A DNA stretch of 35,294 bases from Chromera velia (lineage: Eukaryota > Sar > Chromeraceae). Both the position numbers and the translations under genes were made by a program. Positions 18,736 through 31,700 of the stretch are shown here, one piece after another. The notes below the pieces were generated by a model. The model saw only the letters and a list, made by a program, of their open reading frames with translations, did no database searches and had not been told where the DNA came from. Each line of letters starts with the position of its first letter. The stretch's first letter is position 1. The stretch spans positions 20,001 to 55,294 of the forward strand of contig JAHBMJ010000184.1 of NCBI GenBank assembly GCA_018398765.1. The letters are read 5' to 3'.

Positions 18736-21700
18736 TTATATTTATATACATGTGTGTATACATGCTTATATGTAGATAGATGCATGTACATGCGCACGCA
18801 CCCTCACGCAGCGGAGGAGAGATCCCGACAAAATCCAAACTGGCAGGCAGCAGCAGGGACTAGAAGCACTTTTTTTCAGCACCGCCTAGGAGACCGTCAC
18901 GTCCTCTTGGCACCCCCTCTCCTCTTGTTCTCTCGACAATCCGTCTATTCACTCGCCCACTCCCCACTTTTTCGGTCAAGATTTCGTCACAGCACCGAAA
19001 ACAGATTGCGAAACAAACAGAGATGGACACATTGCTGACCCAAGTAGACATGGTTGGCAGAGAGGGAGCAAGGCAGTGACGTCAGAGCTCCAGACATTCT
19101 TAGCTCGGCAGCAGACGCGCTACCCAGCCCAGCGAGCGGGTGACTGGCCCCGCACCCCGCGCTACCGTCCCACGCCGCGTGCTGCCCGTAGGACCCCAGC
19201 CATCTCTTCCCATGGCAACATCTGCGTGCATGCCGGCAGAACAGTGAACGAAAGAAAAGCAGTTCGTCAACGACCCGATGCACGTCTCTAAAAAAATCGC
19301 ACAAGTGTTTATGAATTCGACAGTAAGTTACAAACATCCAAACAATCTTTGCTCTATAAAGAAGTATGCTCGCGAGTACGTGCGCGAATACGCACTGGCA
19401 AAGGCGAAGAAGTTTTTTTTCGCAGAGAAAAAGAGAAGCAGAGTAAAGAAAAAAGGTAGGTGTGCGACAGAAAAAAAAGATACTGAGCCTGTAAAGAGAA
19501 ACAGAAAGGGGAAAGACGGGAGCGCAGAAGAAACGGGCGGCAGTGAAAACAGCAGAAGACAGCAAACTGGTCCCTCCCGACTCACCGGCAGACAGGGTGA
19601 GGGCCGACGCTAATCGAGACTGCTGTGTCTGCTTGTTCGAACAGAGAGAAGTTCGAGGGTCGCAGTGCAGATCCGACCACAGTGACGACTTCGGAATTCT
19701 CTTGGAGGATCGAGATCATCTCCCGGACGTTTTGGGGGTTTCCGTTGCAGAACAGAGACACGCGGAGAGGCACGGTGTCGATGTCAATCAAATGCCTCCG
19801 AATGTCTGTGATACCTGAGGGTAGCACGACTTTTCCGTCCTGATTTGTTCTCTCCCTCGGTTCATGTGTGAGAGAGATCAAACAGTTCCACCCCGTCTCT
19901 AAGCCAAGGGACGAGCCCACTGTCCGAACCTTCTTTTCACTCTCCCGTCCGAAGTAAACAAACCGCACCCCCGCATGCATGAAGGCGTCAATCAGATGAG
20001 GAACTTCCCCCTCTGTGTGCGTCTTCAGTCCCGCCATTCCGAGAAAGATCTGCTCATCCATCAAAGCCTGAAGCACCTCCCCCGCCCTCACCCCGTATTT
20101 GGACACTAAAGTCAGACCGCATGGAGCAGGGAGGGAACGGGGTACAGCCGGACTTCTGGGACCACCCGCAGTTTCAACAAACCTCCCGGGACCCCCACCC
20201 CCCTCCGATCCGGGAGGGGATACGGTGGTCATCACCTTCACTGCTGGCAGACACTCTGTCGCACCCGACTCTGAACTGCTCACCTCCTCTTCAGCAGGCA
20301 GGGCGGCACCGTGAGATGCCTCTGGCAGGATCGCCATCGCCTTAGGACCGCTTGACGACTGTGACTCCTCTTTCCTGGCGGTGCCGAAAGTCTCCTTCCG
20401 CTTTTCGTCCGGCGGCTGGCTGGCACCAGGGGTGGCACTGGGGCTGTCGTAGACAGTCACGCGCAGTGCCTGGGGTCTGAGGTGGAATTCATCTCGGGGG
20501 GCGGAATGTGCTCGATTGATGGGGGCTGTTTCCGGAAAGGAAAACTTTGGTTGATTGGCGCCCCCCCTTTTCTCTGGGGAATCCCCTCGAGGAGATGGGA
20601 CACGGGATCGAGAGACAGAGACAGGGGCAGCACCTCCCCCCTCCGCCATAGAAGAGGAGTCCTTGCTGTGGGGACGCGGACGGTGGTGGTGGTGGTGACG
20701 GTGATGGCGGCGGCGGTGGTGATGGCCGGATCGGGAGGATGGATAGTGGTTGGAGGATGCCCTCGCCTCTGCATCTCTGATGGCGATGTATCGGCCTTGG
20801 GAGGCAGAGAAGTCAGGTAACCTGACGCCCTTCCGATGGCTTTTGTGATGGTGATGGTGGTGGTGGTGTCTGCGTTGATAAAAGCGCTCCCGGACTGCCT
20901 GAATGCGGGTGCAGATGGCAAAAGCACTCCGAGGCCCCGGAAAGCAGGGGACCGGATGCCATGTAGATGCAGGCATGCGCAGTTGTCCTGCGAGGGCCCG
21001 TTTTCTCTTGAGGTCGTTGATGAGGTCAACACCGAGACGGATGACAGGATCGTCACACACCGCGGGCCCTGCGACCCTTCGTTTCTGGAGGCCATGGAGA
21101 TCCCCTGTCACATTCAACGGCACAGGGCTTCTCGGAAGTGGCTCTGGGTGCTGCTCTTTGTTGTGAGGAGCTGCCGTCTCCTTGGTACCCCCAGTCTCTC
21201 TCTCCCTCTCTCTAGAGGAAATGCTTCGTTGCCCAGAGGCATTGAACAACCTGCCTGTTTGTCTGATGAGCTGTTGGGGTACAGCAGCAAGGCGTTCAAC
21301 CTGAGAGGCCAGATTTCGAACGGGTGAGAAGGGCTGCTGTGCTGCAGGCGAGATGGGCGTACCGCCTTGTGCGGAAATGTTCCGGACAGGAGACAGCGGC
21401 TGCTGGCCCTCACCGGGCACTAAGCCTTCACCAGGCACCAGTGGTGGGGTGAAAATGGGGGGAGGCTGACTGGCTGCAACAATCTGAGCCCCCCCCCGTG
21501 CTGCCGAGACAGCTGAAGCGAAAGAACGGGCAGAGTCCTGCCTTGTTTCTGGGGGTTTTCGTTGATGACACTCGGAGAGACTTCGAAGACCTGGACGCAT
21601 CTCTGTCTTGGCCATGTCCTCCCTGTCTGCAGTCTGGTGGATTTGGAGGGTCTCTTCGGTGGCACGAACCAACCCCCTTCGGTCGTCAGTCAGACTCATC

Positions 21701-24700
21701 CCCCCACTGTGCTGGTGCAACAAAGTGCGGGATCCTCTTTCTGCCACTGTCGCCCCTCCCTTGGGAGACGATACCTGCCACACCCCTCGCTGCACAACTG
21801 CTCCAAGTGCCCCAGCGCCGTCTCCCCCTGCTCCTCCAGGCCCGGCTGCTGTCTGAAACGCCCTTGGCGTCATCGACTGGGCCAGGAGCCTCTGTGCGGA
21901 CTGATGATTGTTCTGCTGGGTGGACTTGGCCGAATGAGCACCCCCTGCGACTGTGGAGGTCCTGGAGCCCCCACGCCTGTACCCAGCTCCCGGGGCTTGC
22001 TGCCGCTGTGCTCCTCCCTCATCCCCTTGACCGTTCTCTTGTCGTTGCCCCCGCCCCACCGGCCCCCCTCCCCCCGCGCTCGGGTCGTTCCAGTCGACTC
22101 CCTGCTCTATGGCAAACAGACTGTGCTCCTCCAGAGCTTCGAGAAGAAACTCCTTCTGAGCAGAAGTCAGGGGACGATAGGAGAAAGTCGCACAGTCCAG
22201 ACCGGAGGACTTCCACTGCAAGACCAGCGACTTGAGAGAACGCAGAGTGGGGGCGTCAAGGGGGTGGAGAGATGTGCCGTCAAACACATGGGCACAGCGA
22301 TCCAACAACGCGCGGGGCCTTCCCTGCATGCAGATCAGGAGTGGAGCAGCAAGTCAGCACAAGTACGGAGACACATCCACATACTCATGCACAAACACCC
22401 AAACGCACGCACACGCACACACACGCACGCACTCATCGAGTGCAGCCGTGGGTCAACACATTCCTTCAGTCTCTTTTGAAAACTGATCCAAGAGGACCCC
22501 TCTTCGCTCTCACACTATCCAACGGAGCCCATCACGATGCAGTCTCTCAGCAGACTTCTTCTTTGCACTGACTTCCACCATCATACCTGGACCGAGGCAC
22601 TTTTTTCTTTTCTGTGCCAGCCGCGGGGCATCCATGTCCCTCAAGACGCGAATTCTCAAGGCACCCTCTGTGGGCTTAGTATCTTCCTCCCCCCTGACTT
22701 GACTTGACTGACCTTGACGAACATATGGAGAGAGGAGTCCCGAATGTCTCGGACGAGCCAGATGATAACGGAAACTTCTGGGAGGGCAGAGAACGGACTG
22801 ACGAGGAAAAAGTCAACAGACTGATTCCCCCCCCCACCTCCTGTACCCTTTCCGGGAGCAGGTGGGAGAATCCCCCCATACCCCGATCCTCCGGAGTGCT
22901 CTCTCCCCTCCTCTCCAGACTCTCCTCGCATGGATGGACGCTGCCGAGCTGCCCCTCCCCATTGTGTTTGTGTTGCTCCTCCCCCCCCCGTCTGTCTGGA
23001 TCCGTTCACAGTCGGGGGGATCTCAGGAACGGACGGCGAGGGGTCAGGACTCGGGTTCGAAATCCTCCCGGCAGCGCCCATATTTTCTTCTGCACCGTCC
23101 GGTGGAGGGGCCAGGTGGACAGGCGCGTCTTCGACACCGAAGCTTCGACGTCTCCGGGCCGCTCTGCGCCTTCTCACTCTGCTCTGCTTTCCAGACACCG
23201 AGGGGGAGGCCGGGCAGCCGGCCTCTAGGTCGTCCGTATCTTCTCTGGGACCCTGTGAGCTGGTCCGGGGGCGACTTTTCCAAGAAGGAGGAGTCAAGGG
23301 GGGTACAGAGTCGTGGGCACAGCCGCCAAAAGGGGTCTCTTTTGATCCGCCTGTGAAGCGGGATAGGGCCTCTGCATTCTGAATTGCCTCTAGCTCATCT
23401 GCATTCAGCACACGAAGCCGCAAACTTCCAGTAGCTGCATGGGGGTCTGTACAGGGCGGAGGTGCTCGAGCGTGCCCGGAAACTCTGACAGGGGTGTCGT
23501 CGAGAGACGGCGGGGGTGCTTGGTGCTTTGCTGCTGCGTCAATGAGGGTGCGTGCGCTTGCCTTTCGGGACCGTTGTTCTGGATTCCTGCCTGTCTCTTC
23601 TCTGTCAACCCCCCCATTCCCATCGCGCCAAGACGAAGAACTGCCCCCCTGTGCTTGGTCGCTTTCACCTCCCGAATCCCTTTCCCTCTCTTTGTGTCGA
23701 ACGTCATGAAGAAGCGAACGGCCCGAAAGAGGCTTGGGGCCACTCCAAAGGCCCACTGCGGCAGCATGGGGCCCCGGCATAGTCGATAGGCCCGTTTGCG
23801 GGTCTGCCCACCTAGAGTAGGGAATGTGACTGTCGTCAGGCGGCAGCTGGGGGTCCGGGAGACTGGGCCACCCAAAGGGATCCCCTACGCTCATCGCATG
23901 ACTTGGTGTGTGGTGCTGGCCTGGTGTGGGGAATGGGAGGGGAGGAACGCTCATTCTTGAGAGATGTCCACTGGGAGGGGGGGCTCGAGCCAGGTTTTGG
24001 GGTGTGTGGGAAAGCGTTGCAGTAGCGTTAGAGATGCGTGGGGTGCCTACAGATCCTCTGAGACCAGTAGAGATGCCATGGGGCTGCTGTTGGGATTGGG
24101 CAGAGGGAGGCAGTGCAGCCTGTGAGCTTGCAGAAGGCTGAGGGTGCGAACTTGGGTCCTCTGGAGAGGGGGTGCGGCTGAGGGGGGGGAGGCCGCCCGG
24201 AGGAGGGGTGACCATTCCGATGCTTGGTCGGCTTGGTGGTGGCTGTTGCAACTGAATGGAGGGGGCCCGTGAGGCAGGTTTCTGGCTGTGTTTTTGTGTG
24301 TTTCCTCCCATCTGTTGTGTGTCCTTCTCAAGGCCCTCCTCGAGGGGATACCGGAGAGACTGCATCACCCCGATCGTCCTGCAAAACCGTTTGTGCATGG
24401 TGTCCATGAAGGAAGAATATCGGGGGAATTTGAAGGGCAGCATACAACAACGAGAGGAAAGCCTGAAGAGCGTTGTGAATCACTTCTTCCTGAGAAGTCT
24501 CGCAATAGGGAGACACGAATGTGATGAGTTGGAAGGGAGAGAGAGAGCAAACAGGCTGGCTTTCAAGCGTTCAAATGCCTCTTTGAAGCACGTGACTGTG
24601 CAGAACAGTCTGTTCCTTTCTGCTTTGCAGAAGGAGAACCGTCCCTTGCAAGACCCACCTGACGGGCTGGAAGTACTTGAGGGCCTCTCTCTGGAATCCC

Positions 24701-25234
24701 ACCAATTGTGACGCTGAACAGAGACAGTCTCGAAGGACGTCTGTGCCTTTTGCGTCAGACGCACGACCCACAAAAAGGTCGGAAAGACAGAGGGAATGAA
24801 GAAAGGGCGGGATGAAGGTCGGAGGTGCCCCTGCAAGTCCGTTTCCACGACCGCCCTTACCCTCCTCCCCCGAGACGTTCCGCCCCTCTTCTTTCTTGCC
24901 ATCTTTCGAAGCCGCTGCCTTCTGCTGCTGCTTCCGATTTGCGCCTGCGCCCACGGTTCCGGGCAGCACCTGATTGGCGGGCTGTGGCTGAGCAGAGGGG
25001 TGCAGGGAGACGGCCATTCCTAGGGCCAGGGGCTTGAGGGCAGAGACGGAGGCCCTCCAGCCGGGGTCCTGAAATCTGAGGCCTGAGGAAGAGGAGTAGT
25101 CGGGGTGAAGATCCAGGTTCACCAACCCTCTGCATCGACAGAGAAGAGAGCGGAGAGCAAGAAGGATCGAAAGGACTGTTTGTTCTTGGTCCTTCTCCGT
25201 TGTGAGCAGCCACACGGAGTCATCATCAGACATG

Positions 25235-25281
<47 letters not shown>

Positions 25282-25396
25282 GGAGAGAGAGAGAGGGAGA
25301 GACAAGTCGGACAGGCAGAAAGGTAGAGTCACAGCTGAGCAGCAAGGCAGGAGGACTACGGAAGAAGGGTATGACATACATCGACACGTGCACACA

Positions 25397-25439
<43 letters not shown>

Positions 25440-25531
25440 GTCGGACAGGCAGAAAGGTAGAGTCACAGCTGAGCAGGAAGGCAGGAGGACTACGGAAGAA
25501 GGGTATGACATACATCGACACGTGCACACAC

Positions 25532-25564
<33 letters not shown>

Positions 25565-26184
25565 TGCATACATACATGCATACATGTTGAGAAGGAAGAC
25601 CTACATTTTCTTTTGCTTCTGACCCCCTGGGGCAGGAGACTCTGTCGCGTTCTGCATGGCCCCCTCCCCCCCCTGCTGCACCACAGCTACTTGAGGCAGG
25701 CTGTTGTTTCTGGGTGAGGTGAAGTTCCGCGTTTGCATTTCGATGGCTGCTGCTGAAAGGGATCGCTGGAGAGGAAGAGCCACCGGCAGACCTCCAGGAA
25801 GACTCCCTGCTGCAGTGTCGCTGGGGGCCTCATGGGGAGAGAAGATCTGCTGTCCAGAGGGGGCCCCGAGGGTCTGGGGAGGGGGAGGTTGAAGCATACC
25901 GGGAGGAAGAGCGCCCTGTGCCGCGTTCATAGCAAGGAGAGCACTGCCAATCGCTGCAGGGTCATGGCCCTGCTGGGTGGTGATTTGCTCTGGTGCCCTG
26001 ACCATTCGGCCCTCCGCCGTCTGCAGAAGGGCGGTAGCAATTGCAGCAGTCTGCGGAGCGACTGTCACCCCGAGACCCGAGGGGACCGAATTCGCACGAG
26101 AGCCCAGGTGCTGTCCTGGTTCTGATTCCAGCATCTCCTCTGCCGGCTGCTTCTCCATTGACATAGAGCCCCCCCCAGGGTCAG

Positions 26185-26219
<35 letters not shown>

Positions 26220-29200
26220 ATCGCCTGCTCACTGCCTGGGTGGGTCCCCACACGGTTGGTGTCCCTGTCATCGTCGTTGCCTGAGATCAGAGGGATTCGT
26301 CCCTCACACACGCAAATCTCCTGAAGACTCCGACAAGTGTCCATCAGCAAACCCTGCAGCAGAACAGAACGGAGGGAGAATTAAGTGGATTCAATCTCGC
26401 TCAGTGATGTTCTTCTTCCATCGTTGCCATTCACCGTCGATAAGCATGTTGATCGACACACGCAAGGACGCACACAACTTTCGTGCGTCGATTGTTGCCA
26501 TTCACCATCGATAAGCACACACGAGCAGCCGTTGGGTCACTTCAGGTTTCAACATTGTCCGACCGTGTGTGCCTGCCCAACACTGTCCTCTGTGAATTCA
26601 CGTCGGTCTTCTAGACGGGTAACCAATTGAAAGAAGGAAATAAGAGGGCCCGACTTCTGTCTGACCAGCAGACGATCGAACCAATTCGGTCTCTTCTGTC
26701 CCCCTGGTCCCAGAACCACAAGAATGCTCTTCTCTTCGGAGGCAAACGACTGACCTCTTTATCACAAAAAGCGAGGACGGTTGTGGAATTCAACGTATGC
26801 AGAAGGTTCGACTCTCCGTCCAGACCCTGCATGGAAATGCAAACATTCGACAAGTCAGGCAGACAGACACTCGCCACACACAAAGTGAGGCTGCAAGAGC
26901 TCACAGAAGAGACACGTGGATCGAGCGAAGCAGGGCCCCGGAAAAATGCAAAAGAGACAATCAAATAGACACGCATGGACAGGTGAAACGCATGCGGTCC
27001 GTACATCCCGGTTTTCTTTTCCTTTTTGCTTGCAGGCTACACAAACACCACACCGAACTCCCCCATGCACCGACCTGTCGAAGAATGTCCACAAGTTCGG
27101 ACATCTGTCTTCCCAGAGGGACATTCGAGGCAGAGTACGTGGAAGAATCCAACGAGACGTCCTGCATGCAGAAATTGGATGCATCAAAAAGAAAGGACAT
27201 TCACACATTATGATTGCAGACATCCACACATGCATGCCTTCATACGTACCCCATGTGAGCAGCGCAGGCTCGACTGACACTCACTTTCAACTCTTCACAA
27301 GCCGGGTTGCATTGGTTATTCAAAAAAAAGAGTGTCCCAGCTGACAGAATGCTTCATTTGACACAGCGACCGGGTGTTGCTTGTCCCCTCACTCACTGGG
27401 TTTTCACTTTGCCCTATCGGCCCAACTTCCTTCTGGTTGTATGATACCTGTGCATGCCGTTTACCAATACCCATATCAAGGCTGGTTCACTCACTCACCG
27501 AATTTGTATCAGAGCCCAGAGAAACGTTCGACTTTGCTCTGCCGACTTTCGGAGCCCTCAGCCGCAGTCTCCCCCACACCCCCACGACCCACTCATACAG
27601 ACGCTCACACCAGTCAAACCGCAAGCAGCCACAGCAGCACAGCCAACGGGACAAACAACTCCCCTTCTTTACAGAGGAAGAGAAGGGGGATCGTGCACTG
27701 TACCGTCTCTTCGGCGAGGGAGACGGACGACCTGCCGCAGACCTCCTTCTGTTTTTTATCAACGGGGCGGGAGCAGATTGCTGCTGCGCTTTCGGCCTTG
27801 CCTGAAACCTTCTTTGATTCCTGTACTCCTGGAGCCACTGGCACAAGGACTGAAGCCGCGCATTGCCCCACACGTCTGTGATTTGAAGTAGCACTCTGCA
27901 GGAAACAGATGCGCATAAGAGTCAAGCTCAGTGCTGCTGATTGTCCCGCAGAAAAGGGCAATCAAACGTCGCAAAACAAATGCGACATGGATAACCCCCG
28001 AAGATTCTGAACAGACGAAAGACGTCAGACGGGAATCCCGCGAACAAAAAGAACACAAATTGACCAGGATGCATAGTCATTTCTAACACCTGCTGACCTA
28101 CCTACCTACCTCTCTACAAGTGGCGTGAAGCAGACGGAAAGTCGGACAGGCGTCAACCAGAGCTCGATGAGGACGCTCCTCTCGACAGCCTCACGGGCAG
28201 AGATGCCGAAGAGCTTGCGGGCCTGGGAATCTAAATAAAAGTCCCTGCAGTGAACTAACATTTGCAATTAAATTATCATCTACAAATGGCGAATAAGGAA
28301 TGCAGGTCAGTGTGCCCACACGCGATCACTGCTCTTTTCCCACTTCTTCCGAACAACTTCCGAGTTTTTCTTTCCAAATCTGAACCATCTAGGGAAAGTA
28401 ATCCACAGAGCGAACAAGACCTCCAGAAACTAATAATAATCCCCTCCTGGCCTGATCCATTTTTGCACTTTGAACTGGCTGTCTGACTCGCTGATCAACT
28501 GACGACCAACCGACCGACTGACTGATTAGCGAACGGGCTGTCCGCCTAATTTTCCCACCAAATGACTGACTGACTGACTGACTGACTGACTCACGAGCTC
28601 ACCGAGCGACCGACCAACTGACCAGAGGATGGCCCCAATGATGCAGAGGATAAGAGAGACAATCCACAGAATCACGAGACGATACCGCACCATTTTGGCA
28701 ATTTCAAAGAAAGTCGTTTGCAGTCGTTTGCTTCGGCTTTTCACTGAAAGACCCCCAGTGTCTCCCCCTTCTGGCCCACTGCTCTCTGACTCTGCTCCTC
28801 CCCCCGCCTTGTCCCTCTCCCGTTCCTCTGCTGACACCATCACAGACGGTGCAGTTCCCACAAGACCCCCGAAAGAGCTCGAGAAATTGGCCATCAACCC
28901 CCCGGAGCTCATCACAGCAGACTGCGCAGGCATTCCATTCTCCTCAAAGCTTCTGTCGTCCTTCCCCCCTGCCTTCCGCCTTCGTTTCCCCTCTCTCTCG
29001 CCGTTTGATTGTGCAAACGCCGAAGTCTGAAAGAAATAAAATGATGCATTCATTTTGTGTGGACCATCATTATTCCCCTCCTTTCCCAGATTGTGCAAAT
29101 GCAGAGTTCTAAATGACACAAAAGAAGCAAGGAGAAAGGCAGAGTGCTGCGACTGTATCGGGTAACGAGACAGTAGCGAGAGAAAGATATTAGCGAATGA

Positions 29201-31031
29201 GACCTCTGTGGTGAAAACCGGCTGAGCAAAATCTTTACGTAGCGTTTTGCAATGAAAAAGCTGACAGGCAAAGGGGGGCGGCAATTGTTCCTTCATTCAC
29301 ACATCGAGCGACAGACCTCAAGAAATTTCCGCACTTGGAGAATGCAGGCCGTCGATGTCGCAAGGAAAGGTGCATGAGACACCAGCTGCGTTCCCCTGCC
29401 AACGGACAGAATCACTTTCTCCTGCTCAGTCGCCTCGTCCCACAAGAAACTTCCAGCCCGTCCACTCGCGTCCCTTCCCTCATTCCCCCCACCCCCACCC
29501 CTTCTACCTCCTCTTTCTGATGCAGCACTTGCCTCTCGCTGCTTCTCCCCCTCACTCTCTGCCCCATCATGAAATCCCTCCACAGGCGTCACCGGAGTAA
29601 AGTCGGGAGTAGAGGACCGATGCAGTTGGGGGCCCACAGTCTGGGGTTCCCACGAGTCGGGCAGACGGTTTCGCCCCCCCTCGAGGGTTCCTTCAAGAGG
29701 GAGGGGGGGGGCAGGAGCAGGACCCAAACGGGTTGACACGGAGAGATTCACAGGACGCGCACGTCCCTGCAGCCCCCCCGGCCCTGTCCCCCTGTTGACC
29801 CCCACACCATTCGTGCTCTCATCGTACTGCGACCTTCCTCCCGAGGCATCCCTTGTCGCCCTACTTCTCTCCGGTGTGCAGAGAAAAGTACCTGGAGTCG
29901 ACAGAACAGGCGGACGGAGAAGCCCGCCATCTTCATTTGCCACCCCTGCCTGTTGCAACATCTCTTCCATTCCCTGTTCACCTTCCGTAAGATCGCCTCC
30001 AGTCCCTCTGCCGGCAGCATCCAGAGACATGCAGGCAGACACAGGACTCACGTCTCGTCCACGGGACTTTGGAGAGTGTGGAAGGGATGTAGCCACAGCT
30101 GGTCTTTCCCCGTGTGTGTGCGTGAACGGCGGGAATTCCTCGGAAGACCTCTGCAGTGGGCCTAGAGGAGACGAAGAATGGTTGTCTCCCAACAGAGGCA
30201 AATGGGCCGAATCTCCAAGATCCCCTCCCTCATTTGGAGTTGTGCGGCTTTGCGCTGCACAGGCCGAGGCACGACGTCCGTTCTCTTTACTCGGAGGACG
30301 ACGCATGCGGGGCAAGAAGTGTGTCCGAGCTAAAGGGGCTTTGGAGGAAACTCGGTGGGCAGGGACTGCAGTCTTGGGTGAATTGGGAGTCTGCCTCTTC
30401 GAGTGTGCCCCCGACGCCCCCGGTGCGTTGACCCCGACTCCTCTGACTCTGCCCCCACTGAAGAGAGACGAAAAACGAATGAAACGCTCCCCTGCGGCAT
30501 ATAAAGTCGAGGTGGGGGCAATGCAGATGTCCACCAACCAACCCTCATGCACCTCTCTCCGACTGAAGCCTCGTTGATCCCTTCGTTCTCTGGTTGTTGC
30601 ACTGGACTGAGTTGATCCGTGCCCTCTCTTTCCTTCTCCAAGGACGCTCTGACTGGCGGCGTGACGCATCGCAGTGGCTCTGGCTGCCAGTGGGGTGGGA
30701 GCCGCGACTGATGCAGAGAAGCGGGCAGAGGCGGAGGGAATGCGGGCGGGGGACGTTGAAGGCTCCCTCACGGAGACGCCTCCTCCGTTTCCCGTCTCCC
30801 CCGTTCCTGCCCCTCCCTCTTGTTGTTCCTTCTCCTCTGCCTTCTCAGCCTTCTCTTTGTTTGAGTCTCGCTCTGCCTGTCGAACTTCGAGGAGTCGGGC
30901 GTCAGTGGGCAGGAGGTCACCCGCTCTGAGTTTGAACAGGTCTCCCTCAACGATCTGCGGGAGAGTGGGAGCGACAGTCATCCATGACGTATGATGACTA
31001 ATTTCCCCTTTCTTTCTTTCTTTCTTTCTTT

Positions 31032-31075
<44 letters not shown>

Positions 31076-31664
31076 TCGTTTTGAACAACTCGCGTTGCGC
31101 TAAAAAATCGATCAGAGAAACGCCGAGGGAGAATTTCAGCATTGATATGAAGGACGGATACCATCTCACTAGGTTTGCAGTTGCGGGGTTTGAGCCATGA
31201 TGCGCACGCACAGAAGGACGAAGCAGAAAGAACATGTAGTTACGAATGGGTCATGGGATGATCAGTCCATAAAAAGAAAAGAAAGACAGAAATCAAACAT
31301 CCCCCCCCCGTCTGGCTTCCTTCTCCATCCCTCCATGCTGACTGACCATGTTGGAGGGTATGCGGACCCATTTGGCGTCTCTGAGGACAGAGACCATGTG
31401 GCTGCACGGCGGGTCGATCACAGAGGGAGCACAGAGACCCGCAAAGATCTGTTGGGCCGTCGTCTGGCCCGTCCACTTATCGTCAGGAGGAGAGCCGGGG
31501 CTGATGGAGGAGCGGGACACGTGGGGGTACGGGTAGGCCGCTTGCTTGTTTTCGTTTGCCAGGGCCCCAGAATGCACGAAGTTCGTCACACACTCCTTCA
31601 CTTTTGCTAGAGCTCGTACGTGCTGCAGAGTATAGGGGCACCGAGCATGAGCCAGCTTGTGTAA

Positions 31665-31700
<36 letters not shown>

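Larger units (their letters stand above)
15783..19221 (-). other. TMEM94-like: C-terminal six-helix region
   Basis: Exons 15-19. Exon 15 carries [15 protein letters not shown] and exon 16 [20 protein letters not shown], both TMEM94 landmarks before the last membrane domain. Exon 17 encodes two helices ([38 protein letters not shown]). Exon 18 encodes two more separated by a loop of about 100 residues ([38 protein letters not shown]). Exon 19 encodes the final two ([39 protein letters not shown]) and a basic tail ending GMWSPK. Lengths and order fit M5-M10 of a P-type ATPase. Confidence 0.85.

Noticed and set aside
20457-22479. Long plus-strand and alternative-frame ORFs opposite exon 14
   Set aside because: They are shadows of GC-rich exon 14; conserved TMEM94 blocks are only in the minus frame listed.
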